Assembly (NCBI GenBank): GCA_963664655.2
Contig: CAXXHM010000001.1
Coordinates: forward strand, 186,001 to 250,000
Direction: 5' to 3'
DNA: 64,000 nucleotides
Origin: Desulfospira sp963664655
Lineage (GTDB): Bacteria > Desulfobacterota > Desulfobacteria > Desulfobacterales > Desulfobacteraceae
Of the stretch, positions 9,433 through 21,947 are shown in pieces; positions within the stretch are counted from its first letter, which is position 1, and each line of letters starts with the position of its first letter. A program made the translations under genes and the position numbers. Under the pieces are notes generated by a model that was not told where the DNA came from, did no database searches, and saw nothing but the letters and a program-made list of their open reading frames with translations.

Positions 9433-9990
9433 TCACACCATACAGCGATCCGTATCACAGGGGCAGGCCCCGTCAATCTCACATGCAAATGCGATCTTGG
9501 AAGCCTTGTCATACACGCCGGGTGGAATCGGTTGAAAAAAACTGGCAGCATTTAGATCCAAAAGGTTTTCTTTCCCGGGAATATGATCCAATCCCTGAGC
9601 AGCCACTTTCCCAGTGATGCCATTTATAACCTCGGCATCCTCCCCGTTGGTGGTCACAATAAACGGGATTTGATAAGGGGCAATAACTCTGGACAATGCC
9701 AAATTCGAAAGCCGGCGGGTTACAAGAGAACCTGGCGCAAATTTCACAATCATCCAAATTTTATCCTGAAATTTGACCTGAAAATTCATTTTGAGCAATG
9801 CATTACGGCCACCCGTGGAAATATTCAGTTCCTGGTCTTTAATAAGGTCTTCCTTACCATACCCCAAATTATTGATAAGATGTTTTGAAAGTTTTTGCAG
9901 GTAACGTTCATCATGGGTATCCAGAATAATCTTTCCGGTAAGAAAGTCAGTCAATTCCCCCATTATTAAATGATGCGGATTGGTTTCCAT
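9433..9990 (-). CDS. Stand-alone HsdR N-terminal-like (HSDR_N) domain protein
   Basis: 185-aa protein resembling the N-terminal nuclease-fold domain of type I restriction R subunits. Supporting segments are LGYGKEDLIKDQELNI, the central strand KIWMIVKFAPGSL (where active members have a D-x-ExK-type core) and PFIVTTNGEDAEV. The expected acidic and E-x-K residues are replaced (NALLKMNFQV and VKFAP), so nuclease activity is doubtful. A C-terminal cluster of cysteines (CEIDGACPCDTDRC) could bind a metal. No HsdM/HsdS genes are nearby. GGAG precedes the ATG. The gene is convergent with uvrA. Confidence 0.65.
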   Translation of the reverse strand: METNPHHLIMGELTDFLTGKIILDTHDERYLQKLSKHLINNLGYGKEDLIKDQELNISTGGRNALLKMNFQVKFQDKIWMIVKFAPGSLVTRRLSNLALSRVIAPYQIPFIVTTNGEDAEVINGITGKVAAQGLDHIPGKENLLDLNAASFFQPIPPGVYDKASKIAFACEIDGACPCDTDRCMV

Positions 9991-10090
9991 TTTGAAGGCT
10001 CCATTTTCAAAAGATTAAAATCTTGCCTCTAAAGTAAGCAGTTTATAATAATGATCAAATGAAAAAGAAAACCGGTATCCGAATCAAGAA

Positions 10091-10123
10091 ACAAAAAAGG
10101 CTTTTGGAAAATACCAAAAGCCT
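10091..10123 (-). terminator. Rho-independent terminator after tRNA-Pro
   Basis: Perfect 10-bp stem AGGCTTTTGG / CCAAAAGCCT with a 6-base loop, followed on the minus strand by a TTTTTTGT tract. It lies 11 bases past the tRNA 3' end. Confidence 0.9.
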
Positions 10124-10134
10124 CTTATTTTCGA

Positions 10135-10212
<78 letters not shown>

Positions 10213-10227
10213 TGGTTGAACAGAGGA

Positions 10228-10256
10228 TTTCTATCATCCTTTATACCCAGTGTCAA
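10228..10256 (-). promoter_or_regulatory. Candidate promoter of tRNA-Pro
   Basis: On the minus strand TTGACA (10251-10256) is followed after 17 bases by TAGAAA (10228-10233), about 17 bases upstream of the tRNA 5' end. Confidence 0.5.
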
Positions 10257-10301
10257 GAAAGAATCAAAACAAGGACAATAATTTTTAAAATAAGGTAAAA
10301 T

Positions 10302-10334
10302 AAAAAACCCTGACCATGAAAATCATGATCAGGG
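10302..10334 (-). terminator. Terminator of the rRNA operon
   Basis: A 12-bp stem with one mismatch (CCCTGATCATGA / TCATGGTCAGGG on the minus strand) and a 3-base loop, followed by a TTTTTTA tract, lies 13 bases after the 5S gene. Confidence 0.9.
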
Positions 10335-10347
10335 CTTTTAGAAAAAT

Positions 10348-10467
10348 AACCCGGCGGCGTTCTACTCTCCCACACAGTCTCCCATGCAGTACCATCGACG
10401 CTAAGGCGCTTAACTACCGTGTTCGAGATGGGTACGGGTGTGGCCGCCTCGCCATTGCCACCGGGTT
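10348..10467 (-). rRNA. rrf: 5S ribosomal RNA
   Basis: About 120 nt. Helix I pairs the 5' AACCCGG with the 3' CCGGGTT. Conserved internal 5S segments such as CCCGTACCCATCTCGAACAC and GTGGGAGAGTAG are readable on the minus strand. Ends were placed by helix I pairing. Confidence 0.93.
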
Positions 10468-10548
10468 AAACCGGTCAGGACCTGGAACTTCTGATTAATC
10501 TACTTCTACCGCGTTCCCGGAATCCTGTAATTTGTTGCAGTAAATATA

Positions 10549-10715
10549 AGCTATGTTGAGCATTTGAATAAAAATTTTAGTGAAGTTCGAGGCGCAAGCA
10601 TTATTTTTAAATAAGGTGTAGTGGTCTACTCCGTTTTAAAAATGATGCGCAGCAACGAAGAAATTCGCAAAATTTTTGTTCAAATCAAAGCGTCTAAGTT
10701 TATCTGTGGAAAAAA

Positions 10716-10719
<4 letters not shown>
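10549..10719. repeat. 3' arm of extended 23S processing stem / palindromic spacer repeat
   Basis: The 23S-5S spacer holds a sequence that is the imperfect inverted copy of the 16S-23S spacer (13690-13820). Shared blocks include ATCAAAGCGT(C/T)TAAGTTTAT and AGCTATGTTGA. In the transcript they flank 23S and can pair into a long stem, the usual RNase III processing structure. Bases 10561-10690 are themselves an imperfect palindrome with arms of about 55 bases, so the stem can branch. Confidence 0.75.
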
Positions 10720-13689
<2,970 letters not shown>

Positions 13690-13694
<5 letters not shown>

Positions 13695-13820
13695 ATTCCA
13701 CAAATAAACTTAAACGCTTTGATGTTTTCGAAAAAATTGCGAGCCTCGGCGTTGCTTCACCCAATTTTAAAAATTGGCCTCGCGCCTTGAATCTCATCAA
13801 TTTTTTCTTCAACATAGCTC
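13690..13820. repeat. 5' arm of extended 23S processing stem / palindromic spacer repeat
   Basis: Inverted partner of 10549-10719. It begins at the 23S 5' end with ATAAACTTAAACGCTTTGAT and ends with CAACATAGCT. Bases 13722-13817 are also an imperfect palindrome centred near CCAATTTTAAAAATTGG (13770). It is either a very long RNase III stem or a pair of dispersed palindromic elements recruited to both spacers. Confidence 0.75.
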
Positions 13821-13825
13821 GAAAA

Positions 13826-13886
13826 AGTCTGATCAACATCAGACTCTCACGATTTATGATTAATTCAGTTGCCTTTACGGCAACTG
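13826..13886 (-). other. Two perfect hairpins in place of spacer tRNAs
   Basis: The 16S-23S spacer (13695-14010) contains no tRNA. Instead it has two perfect 8-bp hairpins: AGTCTGAT-caac-ATCAGACT (13826-13845) and CAGTTGCC-tttac-GGCAACTG (13866-13886). The block lies between sequences otherwise shared with the 23S-5S spacer, so it looks like the position where spacer tRNAs normally sit. Confidence 0.6.
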
Positions 13887-13911
13887 CGCAATTGATATTT
13901 ACTACAACAAA

Positions 13912-13924
13912 TTTTCAAAGAACA
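13912..13924 (-). promoter_or_regulatory. boxA antitermination element in 16S-23S spacer
   Basis: Minus strand TGTTCTTTGAAAA matches the bacterial rRNA boxA consensus (core GYTCTTTRA). A second copy lies in the 16S leader. It is expected to recruit NusB/NusE. Confidence 0.7.
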
Positions 13925-13964
13925 TGACAGATCCGGCTACTCTTGTTCACCGTTTTGATCTCTC

Positions 13965-13980
13965 AAAATTGGCCAGTGAA
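13965..13980. repeat. 16S processing stem, 3' arm
   Basis: AAAATTGGCCAGTGAA pairs (one G-U/mismatch) with 15644-15659 in the leader, bracketing the 16S gene, as expected for an RNase III stem. Confidence 0.7.
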
Positions 13981-14010
13981 AGCCTTAAAGCTTTTTTTAT
14001 CTTTCCTTTG

Positions 14011-15570
<1,560 letters not shown>

Positions 15571-15643
15571 TAATCCTTTTTCTACAAAAACTCTTGGTCT
15601 TGACTTGTTTCTTAAAACAAACCATTTTGACCCGCTTCAAAAC

Positions 15644-15668
15644 TTCACTGACCAATTTTCAAAGATCA
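15644..15668 (-). promoter_or_regulatory. 16S leader: processing-stem 5' arm and boxA
   Basis: TTCACTGACCAATTTT (15644-15659) is the partner of the spacer arm at 13965-13980. Overlapping it, minus strand TGATCTTTGAAAA (15656-15668) is a boxA-like sequence. Confidence 0.65.
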
Positions 15669-15695
15669 AATGTCCTCCCTCAAGAGAACTTAAAG

Positions 15696-15724
15696 AGAAT
15701 ATATTAAAACTTCTCCATTGTCAA
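15696..15724 (-). promoter_or_regulatory. rRNA operon promoter
   Basis: On the minus strand TTGACA (15719-15724) is a perfect -35 hexamer, followed by a 17-base spacer and TATTCT (15696-15701). It lies about 125 bases upstream of the 16S 5' end, just past the hsp70-like stop codon. Confidence 0.8.
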
Positions 15725-15740
15725 ACCTTTTTTATTTTTT

Positions 15741-18515
15741 TTATTTTAATACCAGCCCTGCAGGAAGACTTTCCCCAAACTGGGCATTCTTTTCTTTTAA
15801 ATCCATTCTGATTTTTTCTCTAACCTTATTAAGCAGCTGCTCAGAGGCCCCTTGTGCACTTAACCAGGTCATTACTTTTTCGTGGGTTTCAGCATCAATA
15901 TCCCGGGTCCGATCACCGGTTTTCCTTGCCATAGCAACAATCAATTGATGAATAGGGTCTTTCCTATCCCAATTTTTCTTCATTAAATACAAGATCCATT
16001 TTACAACCTCGGACGGCGGAACGACTCTGTCTATGGAACCGTATAACAGCTGCCTGTCGCCAAACCTCCCTAAAGTCCAAAACAACCTGTCCTGCTTTTT
16101 TCCCTGTTTGATCTGTGGCAGAAGGGCTTTGGCAAGAACAACCTTATCTTTGACTAACAGCCGCTCCATGTTACCGGCCGCCATCCACAGCTCTGTCTTT
16201 TCCTGGGGGGGAAGTTTGCTTTTATTTTTTGTCAGTACGCCGGATATTTCTTGAAAAAATTGTCTTTGCTGCCCGGCTTTCAGTCCGGCCGCTATCCGTC
16301 TGATGAAAATCCACCACTCCAGTCGATTCTGAGTATCCTTATCAAACTTAAGCCCGGATAGATAAATCTTCCACAATTTTCTGACACGATTTTCATCAAA
16401 GGCATCTCCAAATCCAGGCCTCATGCAAAACCCCGTCAGGTTTAGCCACCGGGACTCATGTTCCGGAGACGTACTTCGGAAACTTTCAAGGTCTATGAGC
16501 CGGTCTGCAAGCTTTCTTAAAAAGGAAAGGGGCCAGCCCGACTTTTTTTGCTCTACAATCGTTTCAATTTTCTTGACAATACCTTGGGCTTCCGCAGTAC
16601 CCTCGGCGGAAAAGGCATGGGCGACTTCGAAACAGGCATTTTCTATGAGAGAATCTTCATAAACCCGGGTTTCCGCTGTTTCAATATACGTCTGCGTTCC
16701 GCGAAGCTGAAACTGAAGCTTCCAGCGATGCTCACTGACAACAGACCGGCAATACATGGCAAGGGTTCCCATCTCGGTGTATTCGGCGCCAATATTCACC
16801 GGGATTTCTTTTTTCTCCCCATCTTTCCCGAATTTGATGATGGTCTGAATCGGGGCCATGGGGGTCAGGGTGTTGTCAATGGGGAGAATATCTCCGGCTG
16901 AATCGCCGGATCGAAAACTGGAACTATACACCGGAAACGTTACCGGCTGGTTGGCCCGGACCTTGTATTCCATTTTGGGCAGGCTGATTTCAGATCCCTC
17001 ATCCAGGCCCCTTTCCACAAGGCATACGGCCTTCTGATCCGCCTGGGAAGATACGGAAACCCCCAGATAATAGCTTCTTGGGCTTCCGCTGCCGACTTTA
17101 ACCCCGATCCCCTGCTTGACAAGCCCGTAATAAGACGCGCCTAAACCTACCGCCAATTCGGGGCTGTTATTCTCAAGAATCTTTGGTTTAGAGGGATCTG
17201 CCACCTTAAACCAGCGCCGGATGGACTCTCTAATTCTTGATTGGACCAGAAAAGGCTTTAAGGTTCCGCCGTTAAATAAAATAAAGTCGGGCAAAGGCTC
17301 TTTTTTGTTCAATGCAGCCTGAATATTCTCCCGATGTTTTTCAAGAAAAGCAATAATATGTTTCGTCACAGACCGTTCCTTTTCAAAAGGAAGGCCAAAA
17401 TCAGCAATTTCTTTGCCTGGTTCGGTCTGACTTAAATTTTTCGAATCCACATCGGCAAAGAACTGGCCCCTTAGAACCGATTCCACATCCTGCCTTGTCA
17501 AATCAGCCGAAAGTGTCCCTGCGATCAAAGACCGCCCCTCACCTTTGATGGTGATTCGAACGCTTTTTTCGTCATTGCCCAGGATCACTTCCTTTGCCTC
17601 CCGGCATCTGTGGCAAAGGGTTTTCCATTTATCCGAAGTCATGGAAGTGCTTGACTTGAATTTGGATTCGACTATTTTGGCAAGTTCCAGATCAATATTG
17701 TCCCCGCCCAGAATCAGGTGGTCTCCAACCGCTATCCGCTCGAATCTTGGCGTGCCCTGTGTCGCTTTCAAAGAAATCAGGCTGAAGTCCGTTGTCCCGC
17801 CGCCCACATCACAGACCAGGACAAGGTCGTCTTCCCGGATATGCTGTTCCCAGTCCGATTCATGGCGGATCAACCATGAATAAAAGGCCGAAAGCGGCTC
17901 CTCAAGAAGGGTAACCGATTCGCCAAACCCGGCCTTTCCAACGGCCTCCATGGTCAAATCTCTGGCCTCTTCATTAAAAGAGGCCGGCACGGTAATGACC
18001 ACAAACTGATTTTCGATAAACTTGTCCTCGTCTTTGACGAAATAGTTCCAGGCGCTTCGGATATGGGTCAGATACTCAGCGGTTGCGTCCACCGGTGAGA
18101 TTTTATCTACCCCTTGAGCCCCCCAAGGCAGAATCCTGGCCTGTCGATCGGCATTGGCATTGCACAGCCAGCTTTTTGCTGAAGACACAAGCCTTGACGG
18201 AATTTTTGAACCATGATCCCGGGCAAACGTCCCGGCAAACATATCCTCACGCTTTTTCCAGGGATGTTTGAGGGTTTCCTTTGAAATATCATAATCACCG
18301 GGGATATATAAAAATGAGGGCAACACGGAAATCTTTGAAAACTCACCATGGCCGGTAAGCTGAGGGATGTTAAAAACCTTGATCACCTTATTTTTATCCG
18401 GCAGCTGCTTAATAACACCCTCTTCTCGAAGCGGGGCCACATCCACATAAGAAACCGCGCAATTGGTGGTGCCCAAATCAATCCCTATGACATATTGTCT
18501 TTCCTGAAAATCCAC
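15741..18515 (-). CDS. Hsp70-family protein with long C-terminal region (DUF3731 type)
   Basis: 924-aa DnaK-like protein. The N-terminal ATPase domain shows phosphate-1 motif YVIGIDLGTTNCAVSY, the second phosphate motif VLVCDVGGGTTDFSLI (~residue 208), and an adenosine-type motif FNGGTLKPFLV (~440). The C-terminal ~350 residues are helical and unlike a DnaK substrate-binding domain; this long form is often annotated with DUF3731. The start is GTG with GGGGA upstream. Directly upstream (19 bases) is a DUF2760 membrane protein, the known partner of this Hsp70 type, so they probably work together. Substrates are unknown. The gene ends 17 bases before the rRNA promoter. Confidence 0.88.
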   Translation of the reverse strand: MDFQERQYVIGIDLGTTNCAVSYVDVAPLREEGVIKQLPDKNKVIKVFNIPQLTGHGEFSKISVLPSFLYIPGDYDISKETLKHPWKKREDMFAGTFARDHGSKIPSRLVSSAKSWLCNANADRQARILPWGAQGVDKISPVDATAEYLTHIRSAWNYFVKDEDKFIENQFVVITVPASFNEEARDLTMEAVGKAGFGESVTLLEEPLSAFYSWLIRHESDWEQHIREDDLVLVCDVGGGTTDFSLISLKATQGTPRFERIAVGDHLILGGDNIDLELAKIVESKFKSSTSMTSDKWKTLCHRCREAKEVILGNDEKSVRITIKGEGRSLIAGTLSADLTRQDVESVLRGQFFADVDSKNLSQTEPGKEIADFGLPFEKERSVTKHIIAFLEKHRENIQAALNKKEPLPDFILFNGGTLKPFLVQSRIRESIRRWFKVADPSKPKILENNSPELAVGLGASYYGLVKQGIGVKVGSGSPRSYYLGVSVSSQADQKAVCLVERGLDEGSEISLPKMEYKVRANQPVTFPVYSSSFRSGDSAGDILPIDNTLTPMAPIQTIIKFGKDGEKKEIPVNIGAEYTEMGTLAMYCRSVVSEHRWKLQFQLRGTQTYIETAETRVYEDSLIENACFEVAHAFSAEGTAEAQGIVKKIETIVEQKKSGWPLSFLRKLADRLIDLESFRSTSPEHESRWLNLTGFCMRPGFGDAFDENRVRKLWKIYLSGLKFDKDTQNRLEWWIFIRRIAAGLKAGQQRQFFQEISGVLTKNKSKLPPQEKTELWMAAGNMERLLVKDKVVLAKALLPQIKQGKKQDRLFWTLGRFGDRQLLYGSIDRVVPPSEVVKWILYLMKKNWDRKDPIHQLIVAMARKTGDRTRDIDAETHEKVMTWLSAQGASEQLLNKVREKIRMDLKEKNAQFGESLPAGLVLK

Positions 18516-18534
18516 TATTTCCCCTGGTAATTTA

Positions 18535-19296
18535 TTAGATTTCGACCTCGGCCGGCGTCATAATGCTTGAATCCTGAATATCCAAAAGACTGGGAATCTC
18601 TTTCTTACCGGCTCTCCAGCCCCGGTGTCTTAAAATGCCTTCAAAAGGCGGTTCACCGGTGACATTTCCCACCAGGCTGACGGAGTCCATGTCAAAACCC
18701 GGCTCTATGGTTACAGTCTCTCCTTCTTTTGAATCAATCACGGGTTTTGGATCAATATACTTTTTAACCGCCCTTTTACAATCTTCTTGTATGCTTCTGA
18801 CCGCAGCCCCGATCTGTTCATCCTCGTAAAGACTTAAGTCTTCTTCAAAAAAATCCAGAAGGCGGCCTTCTCTTTGGAGAATCGAAAGGGTATGAAGGAA
18901 AAGCCGTCTTTTTCTTTCCTGCTCTATCCGGTGATCTATGAAATCTTTTTGTGTTGCCTTTTTCTCCGGTTTTACTGCCGGCTGAACATTCATCTGGTTA
19001 AATGCAGAAGACATAAAAATTTTCAACAGCAGCCATCCCACTCCCCCTAAAAATAAGCAGCCCCCCATAATTCCAGGAACTACCCATACATAAAAATTCT
19101 GAGAAATAAGGTCCAGCTGCCCGGCCCAGACCGGTATATTCTCAAGCAAGAGTTCCTTGCCGGAATCCGTAGAAAAAACAGATAAAAACCAATTTATAAA
19201 ATAATAAGTTCCCCCACAAAACACAGCGCTCAAAAAAAGCATATACACCGCAATAACGAAGAAAGACCGCCTTCCATACACCTTTGAAATCTGCAA
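18535..19296 (-). CDS. DUF2760 membrane protein, partner of the Hsp70-like protein
   Basis: 253-aa protein with two predicted membrane helices (about residues 11-36 and 68-93), then a charged linker and a soluble C-terminal domain. That domain has the DUF2760 hallmarks LLDFFEEDLSLYEDEQIGAA, LVGNVTGEPPFEG and ILRHRGWRA. The start is TTG with a GGAA ribosome-binding site. It is the first gene of a two-gene unit with the Hsp70-like protein. The arrangement suggests that the membrane protein anchors or regulates the chaperone; this is inference from conserved pairing, not from a known activity. Confidence 0.82.
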   Translation of the reverse strand: MQISKVYGRRSFFVIAVYMLFLSAVFCGGTYYFINWFLSVFSTDSGKELLLENIPVWAGQLDLISQNFYVWVVPGIMGGCLFLGGVGWLLLKIFMSSAFNQMNVQPAVKPEKKATQKDFIDHRIEQERKRRLFLHTLSILQREGRLLDFFEEDLSLYEDEQIGAAVRSIQEDCKRAVKKYIDPKPVIDSKEGETVTIEPGFDMDSVSLVGNVTGEPPFEGILRHRGWRAGKKEIPSLLDIQDSSIMTPAEVEI

Positions 19297-19335
19297 TTAT
19301 TTTTCCTTTCTTAAATTTACGGTTCACCCCTTTGA

Positions 19336-19369
19336 AAATGAAAAACCATGTTGAAATAATCAACATGGT
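19336..19369 (-). terminator. Rho-independent terminator of comEA-like gene
   Basis: Perfect 10-bp stem ACCATGTTGA / TCAACATGGT with a 5-base loop, followed on the minus strand by TTTTTCATTTTC. It separates the ComEA-like gene from the DUF2760-hsp70 unit. Confidence 0.88.
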
Positions 19370-19451
19370 CTTCAATTATAATGCAAATTTTTTCTATATC
19401 AAGGGATGTTTGAGTCCTGGAATCAGGGGGCCTCTAAACGGATCAACGGAC

Positions 19452-19727
19452 TTACGTTACTGTAATTCTATCTTTATTGTTTTCAAATACCTTCTGCCCG
19501 ATACCTTTCACATTCATGATATCTTCAGGCGCCTTAAAAGGGGTCTTTTCCCGATATTCTATGATTCTATCCGCGATGGATTCACCAACACCTTTGAGCG
19601 TCATCAATACCTCTTTGCTTGCGGTATTAATATTCACTTTTTCGGCCTGGGCTACAGCTGTAGAAAGGCAAAGACAGATGAACAAGCCAATGAAAATGAC
19701 CGAAAGTGATCTTTTTGAGTTTCTCAT
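19452..19727 (-). CDS. ComEA-like secreted helix-hairpin-helix DNA-binding protein
   Basis: 91 aa: an N-terminal signal peptide (basic MRNSKRS, hydrophobic core, cleavage near VAQA) followed by a tandem helix-hairpin-helix domain with NINTASKEVLMTLKGVGES and NVKGIGQKVFENN. This is the minimal ComEA type, expected to bind double-stranded DNA in the periplasm during transformation, though many such proteins have no proven uptake role. A strong ribosome-binding site (AAAGGAG) precedes the ATG, and the gene has its own terminator. No other competence gene lies in the window. Confidence 0.88.
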   Translation of the reverse strand: MRNSKRSLSVIFIGLFICLCLSTAVAQAEKVNINTASKEVLMTLKGVGESIADRIIEYREKTPFKAPEDIMNVKGIGQKVFENNKDRITVT

Positions 19728-20051
19728 ATTGTTCTCCTTTTTGTAAGAAGTCTAAAATATGGGTCCAAAACTCCCCCCTGATTCCAAAACCGAACTCTGA
19801 AAGAAAGGAACAAGCGACTCATTTACAAAAAAGAAAAGCCTCTGCTGCCATTTTCAAGCACTGTTGATCATATCAACTTCAAATGAATATTTTGTATATA
19901 AAATAAATACGTTGCTATTTCAACAAAAAATAGTTTCTTACATCAATTCTAAATTTAGCGGGGCCCTCCAAAAAAGGAACTATCGCAATATGATGTTAAA
20001 AGGTACAAGAGTGAAACCGGGCGTTAATTCCCGCTTTGTTCTGATAAGTTA
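19728..20051. other. Gene-free spacer between comEA-like gene and glycan locus
   Basis: 324 bases, AT-rich. It must hold the comEA promoter and the end of the glycan transcript. A short minus-strand inverted repeat (GCGGG and CCCG around 20018-20036) is too weak to call a terminator. I see no ORF or repeat here. Confidence 0.4.
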
Positions 20052-21944
20052 TCAGGTTGGCCTGTATTCCGGTATCATTTCCTTCATAAGTGCCCGGATT
20101 CCTGCCCCATCCCGGTCCGTGGCCTTCTCCTTGAGGAGGGAAAGCTTCCCGTTCAGCACCTCCGGGTTCAGGCAGCTGGTATTCAGTACCATAATTTTTT
20201 TATGCCCAGTGGGAACCACATCTTCAATATCCGTCATCAGCTCTTCATACAATTTTTCCCCTGGCCGAAGACCGGTATATTCAATTTTAATATCAACATC
20301 AGGTTCAAACCCGGAGAATCGAATCAAATCCCTGGCCATATTATCAATATTAATGGGTTCTCCCATTTCCAGAAGAAAAATCTCGCCGCCATTTCCCATG
20401 GCGCCTGCCTGAAGTATCAACTGACAGGCTTCGGGAATAAGCATAAAGAACCTTACAATATCCGGATGAGTAACCGTTACCGGCCCCCCTTCTGCAATCT
20501 GCTTTTTAAACAAGGGAATCACACTGCCCACACTTCCGATCACATTCCCGAACCTCACCGTCATAAAAGAGGTGCCGCTATTGCCGTCGGCACAGCCAAT
20601 CTCCTGAACCAGCAATTCTGCAATCCGCTTGCTGGTTCCCATGACATTGGTGGGATTGACCGCTTTATCCGTAGAAACAAAAACAAATTTGTCGCATTTG
20701 AATGCTTTGGAGACTTCAATAAGATTTTTTGTGCCGAAAACATTATTTTCTACCGCTTTCCAGGGGTGTTCCTCCAACATGGGCACATGCTTATAGGCCG
20801 CAGCATGAAAAACAATCTCCGGCTCAAGCTGATGAAACACCTTGTATAGTTCCTCTCTGTTCTGAATATCACCCAAAACAGGAACCACCTCAATATGTTG
20901 AAAATTTTTCTTTAGCTCAAGGTCAATTTCATACAACGGGCTTTCCGCTCTTTCAAAAAGAATGATTTTCGCAGGAGAATACCTGCTGATCTGCCGGCAC
21001 AGCCCAGTTCCGATAGACCCGCCCGCCCCTGTCACAAGCACCCGCTTACCGCCAAGATATTTTCCTATCTGCTCCTGATCCAGTTTTACCGGTTCTCTTC
21101 CCAAAAGGTCCCTATACTCAACCTTTCTGATGGAGGTAACATCAATCTTTCCATTGATCAATTCTCCTAAATTGGGAATGGTCTTAAAATCCACATCAGC
21201 CTTTTTACACAACCCGACAATCTGCCTCATCCGGTCTGCACCCAGGCTTGGAATCGCAATAATAACATCTTCAGCTCCGGATGATTTAATGGTCTGTTCC
21301 AGATTTTCAATAGTATTCAAAACTGACACACCATGTATCTTTCTGCCAATCTTTGACGAGTCGTCATCCAGAAACCCTAAAACACGGGATTTCACAGAAG
21401 GGTTCTCTTTAAACTCTCTGCACACTTTTTGCCCGTAATCTCCTGCCCCAATGATCAAAGTTCCTTTGAGGTTCCCCACATTCTTTTTTCTGAACACCTT
21501 GAACAGGGCATATTTTACATCCTGAAGTGTAATTTTTTCTGTAAATTCTTCAAAACATAAACGTACAGACAGCCGCAGGCTTGAAATAAAAAATACGGTA
21601 AGATAAAAGTCGATAACAAATACCGACCTGGAAATGTCTTCAAACCTGGTCAGATATAAAACCAAGGCAATTATAATAAACATCGCAACAATTGAAGCCT
21701 TTGCAATGCTGATCAAATCATTAAGGCTTGTATATCTCCACATCCCCCTATACAGATCAAAAAAATAAAAGCACAAAATCTTGCACACGATAATATATGG
21801 AAGAAAGTGCAAAAAACTATTATAAACCCATTGGTTCTGGACAAAATCATATCGAATTAAATGGGCCAGATAAAATGAAAGGCCCCATAAAACAATATCA
21901 AGCAGCAAAACAATGAATAAATTTCTTGATATCCTGATTCTCAT
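20052..21944 (-). CDS. UDP-GlcNAc 4,6-dehydratase-like membrane protein (PglF/WbpM/CapD family)
   Basis: 630 aa. Four N-terminal membrane helices (within residues 1-115) precede a Rossmann CoA-binding-like region with GAGDYGQKVCREF, then an SDR dehydratase domain with GAGGSIGTGLCRQI (~310) and YKHVPMLEEHPWKA. The SMK-type active site is seen as FVSTDKAVNPTNVMGTSK, where Met replaces the usual catalytic Tyr, as in WbpM and PglF. It converts UDP-GlcNAc to the 4-keto-6-deoxy sugar. Together with the aminotransferase and acetyltransferase upstream it fits diNAcBac-type sugar synthesis. An IS4 remnant ends only a few bases before the ATG, so the native ribosome-binding site is missing and expression may be altered. 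Confidence 0.9.
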   Translation of the reverse strand: MRIRISRNLFIVLLLDIVLWGLSFYLAHLIRYDFVQNQWVYNSFLHFLPYIIVCKILCFYFFDLYRGMWRYTSLNDLISIAKASIVAMFIIIALVLYLTRFEDISRSVFVIDFYLTVFFISSLRLSVRLCFEEFTEKITLQDVKYALFKVFRKKNVGNLKGTLIIGAGDYGQKVCREFKENPSVKSRVLGFLDDDSSKIGRKIHGVSVLNTIENLEQTIKSSGAEDVIIAIPSLGADRMRQIVGLCKKADVDFKTIPNLGELINGKIDVTSIRKVEYRDLLGREPVKLDQEQIGKYLGGKRVLVTGAGGSIGTGLCRQISRYSPAKIILFERAESPLYEIDLELKKNFQHIEVVPVLGDIQNREELYKVFHQLEPEIVFHAAAYKHVPMLEEHPWKAVENNVFGTKNLIEVSKAFKCDKFVFVSTDKAVNPTNVMGTSKRIAELLVQEIGCADGNSGTSFMTVRFGNVIGSVGSVIPLFKKQIAEGGPVTVTHPDIVRFFMLIPEACQLILQAGAMGNGGEIFLLEMGEPINIDNMARDLIRFSGFEPDVDIKIEYTGLRPGEKLYEELMTDIEDVVPTGHKKIMVLNTSCLNPEVLNGKLSLLKEKATDRDGAGIRALMKEMIPEYRPT

Positions 21945-21947
21945 TCA

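Noticed and set aside
9433..9990. A type I restriction-modification system
   Set aside because: No methylase, specificity subunit or helicase part nearby; the domain is orphan and catalytically doubtful.
13695..14010. tRNA-Ile or tRNA-Ala in the 16S-23S spacer
   Set aside because: Read through on the minus strand; no cloverleaf or GTTCRA motif, only hairpins.
20010..20045. Terminator at the end of the glycan locus
   Set aside because: Stem is short with mismatches and has no U-tract.
20202..20849. 215-aa plus-strand ORF opposite the PglF-like gene
   Set aside because: Antisense shadow of a conserved dehydratase domain.
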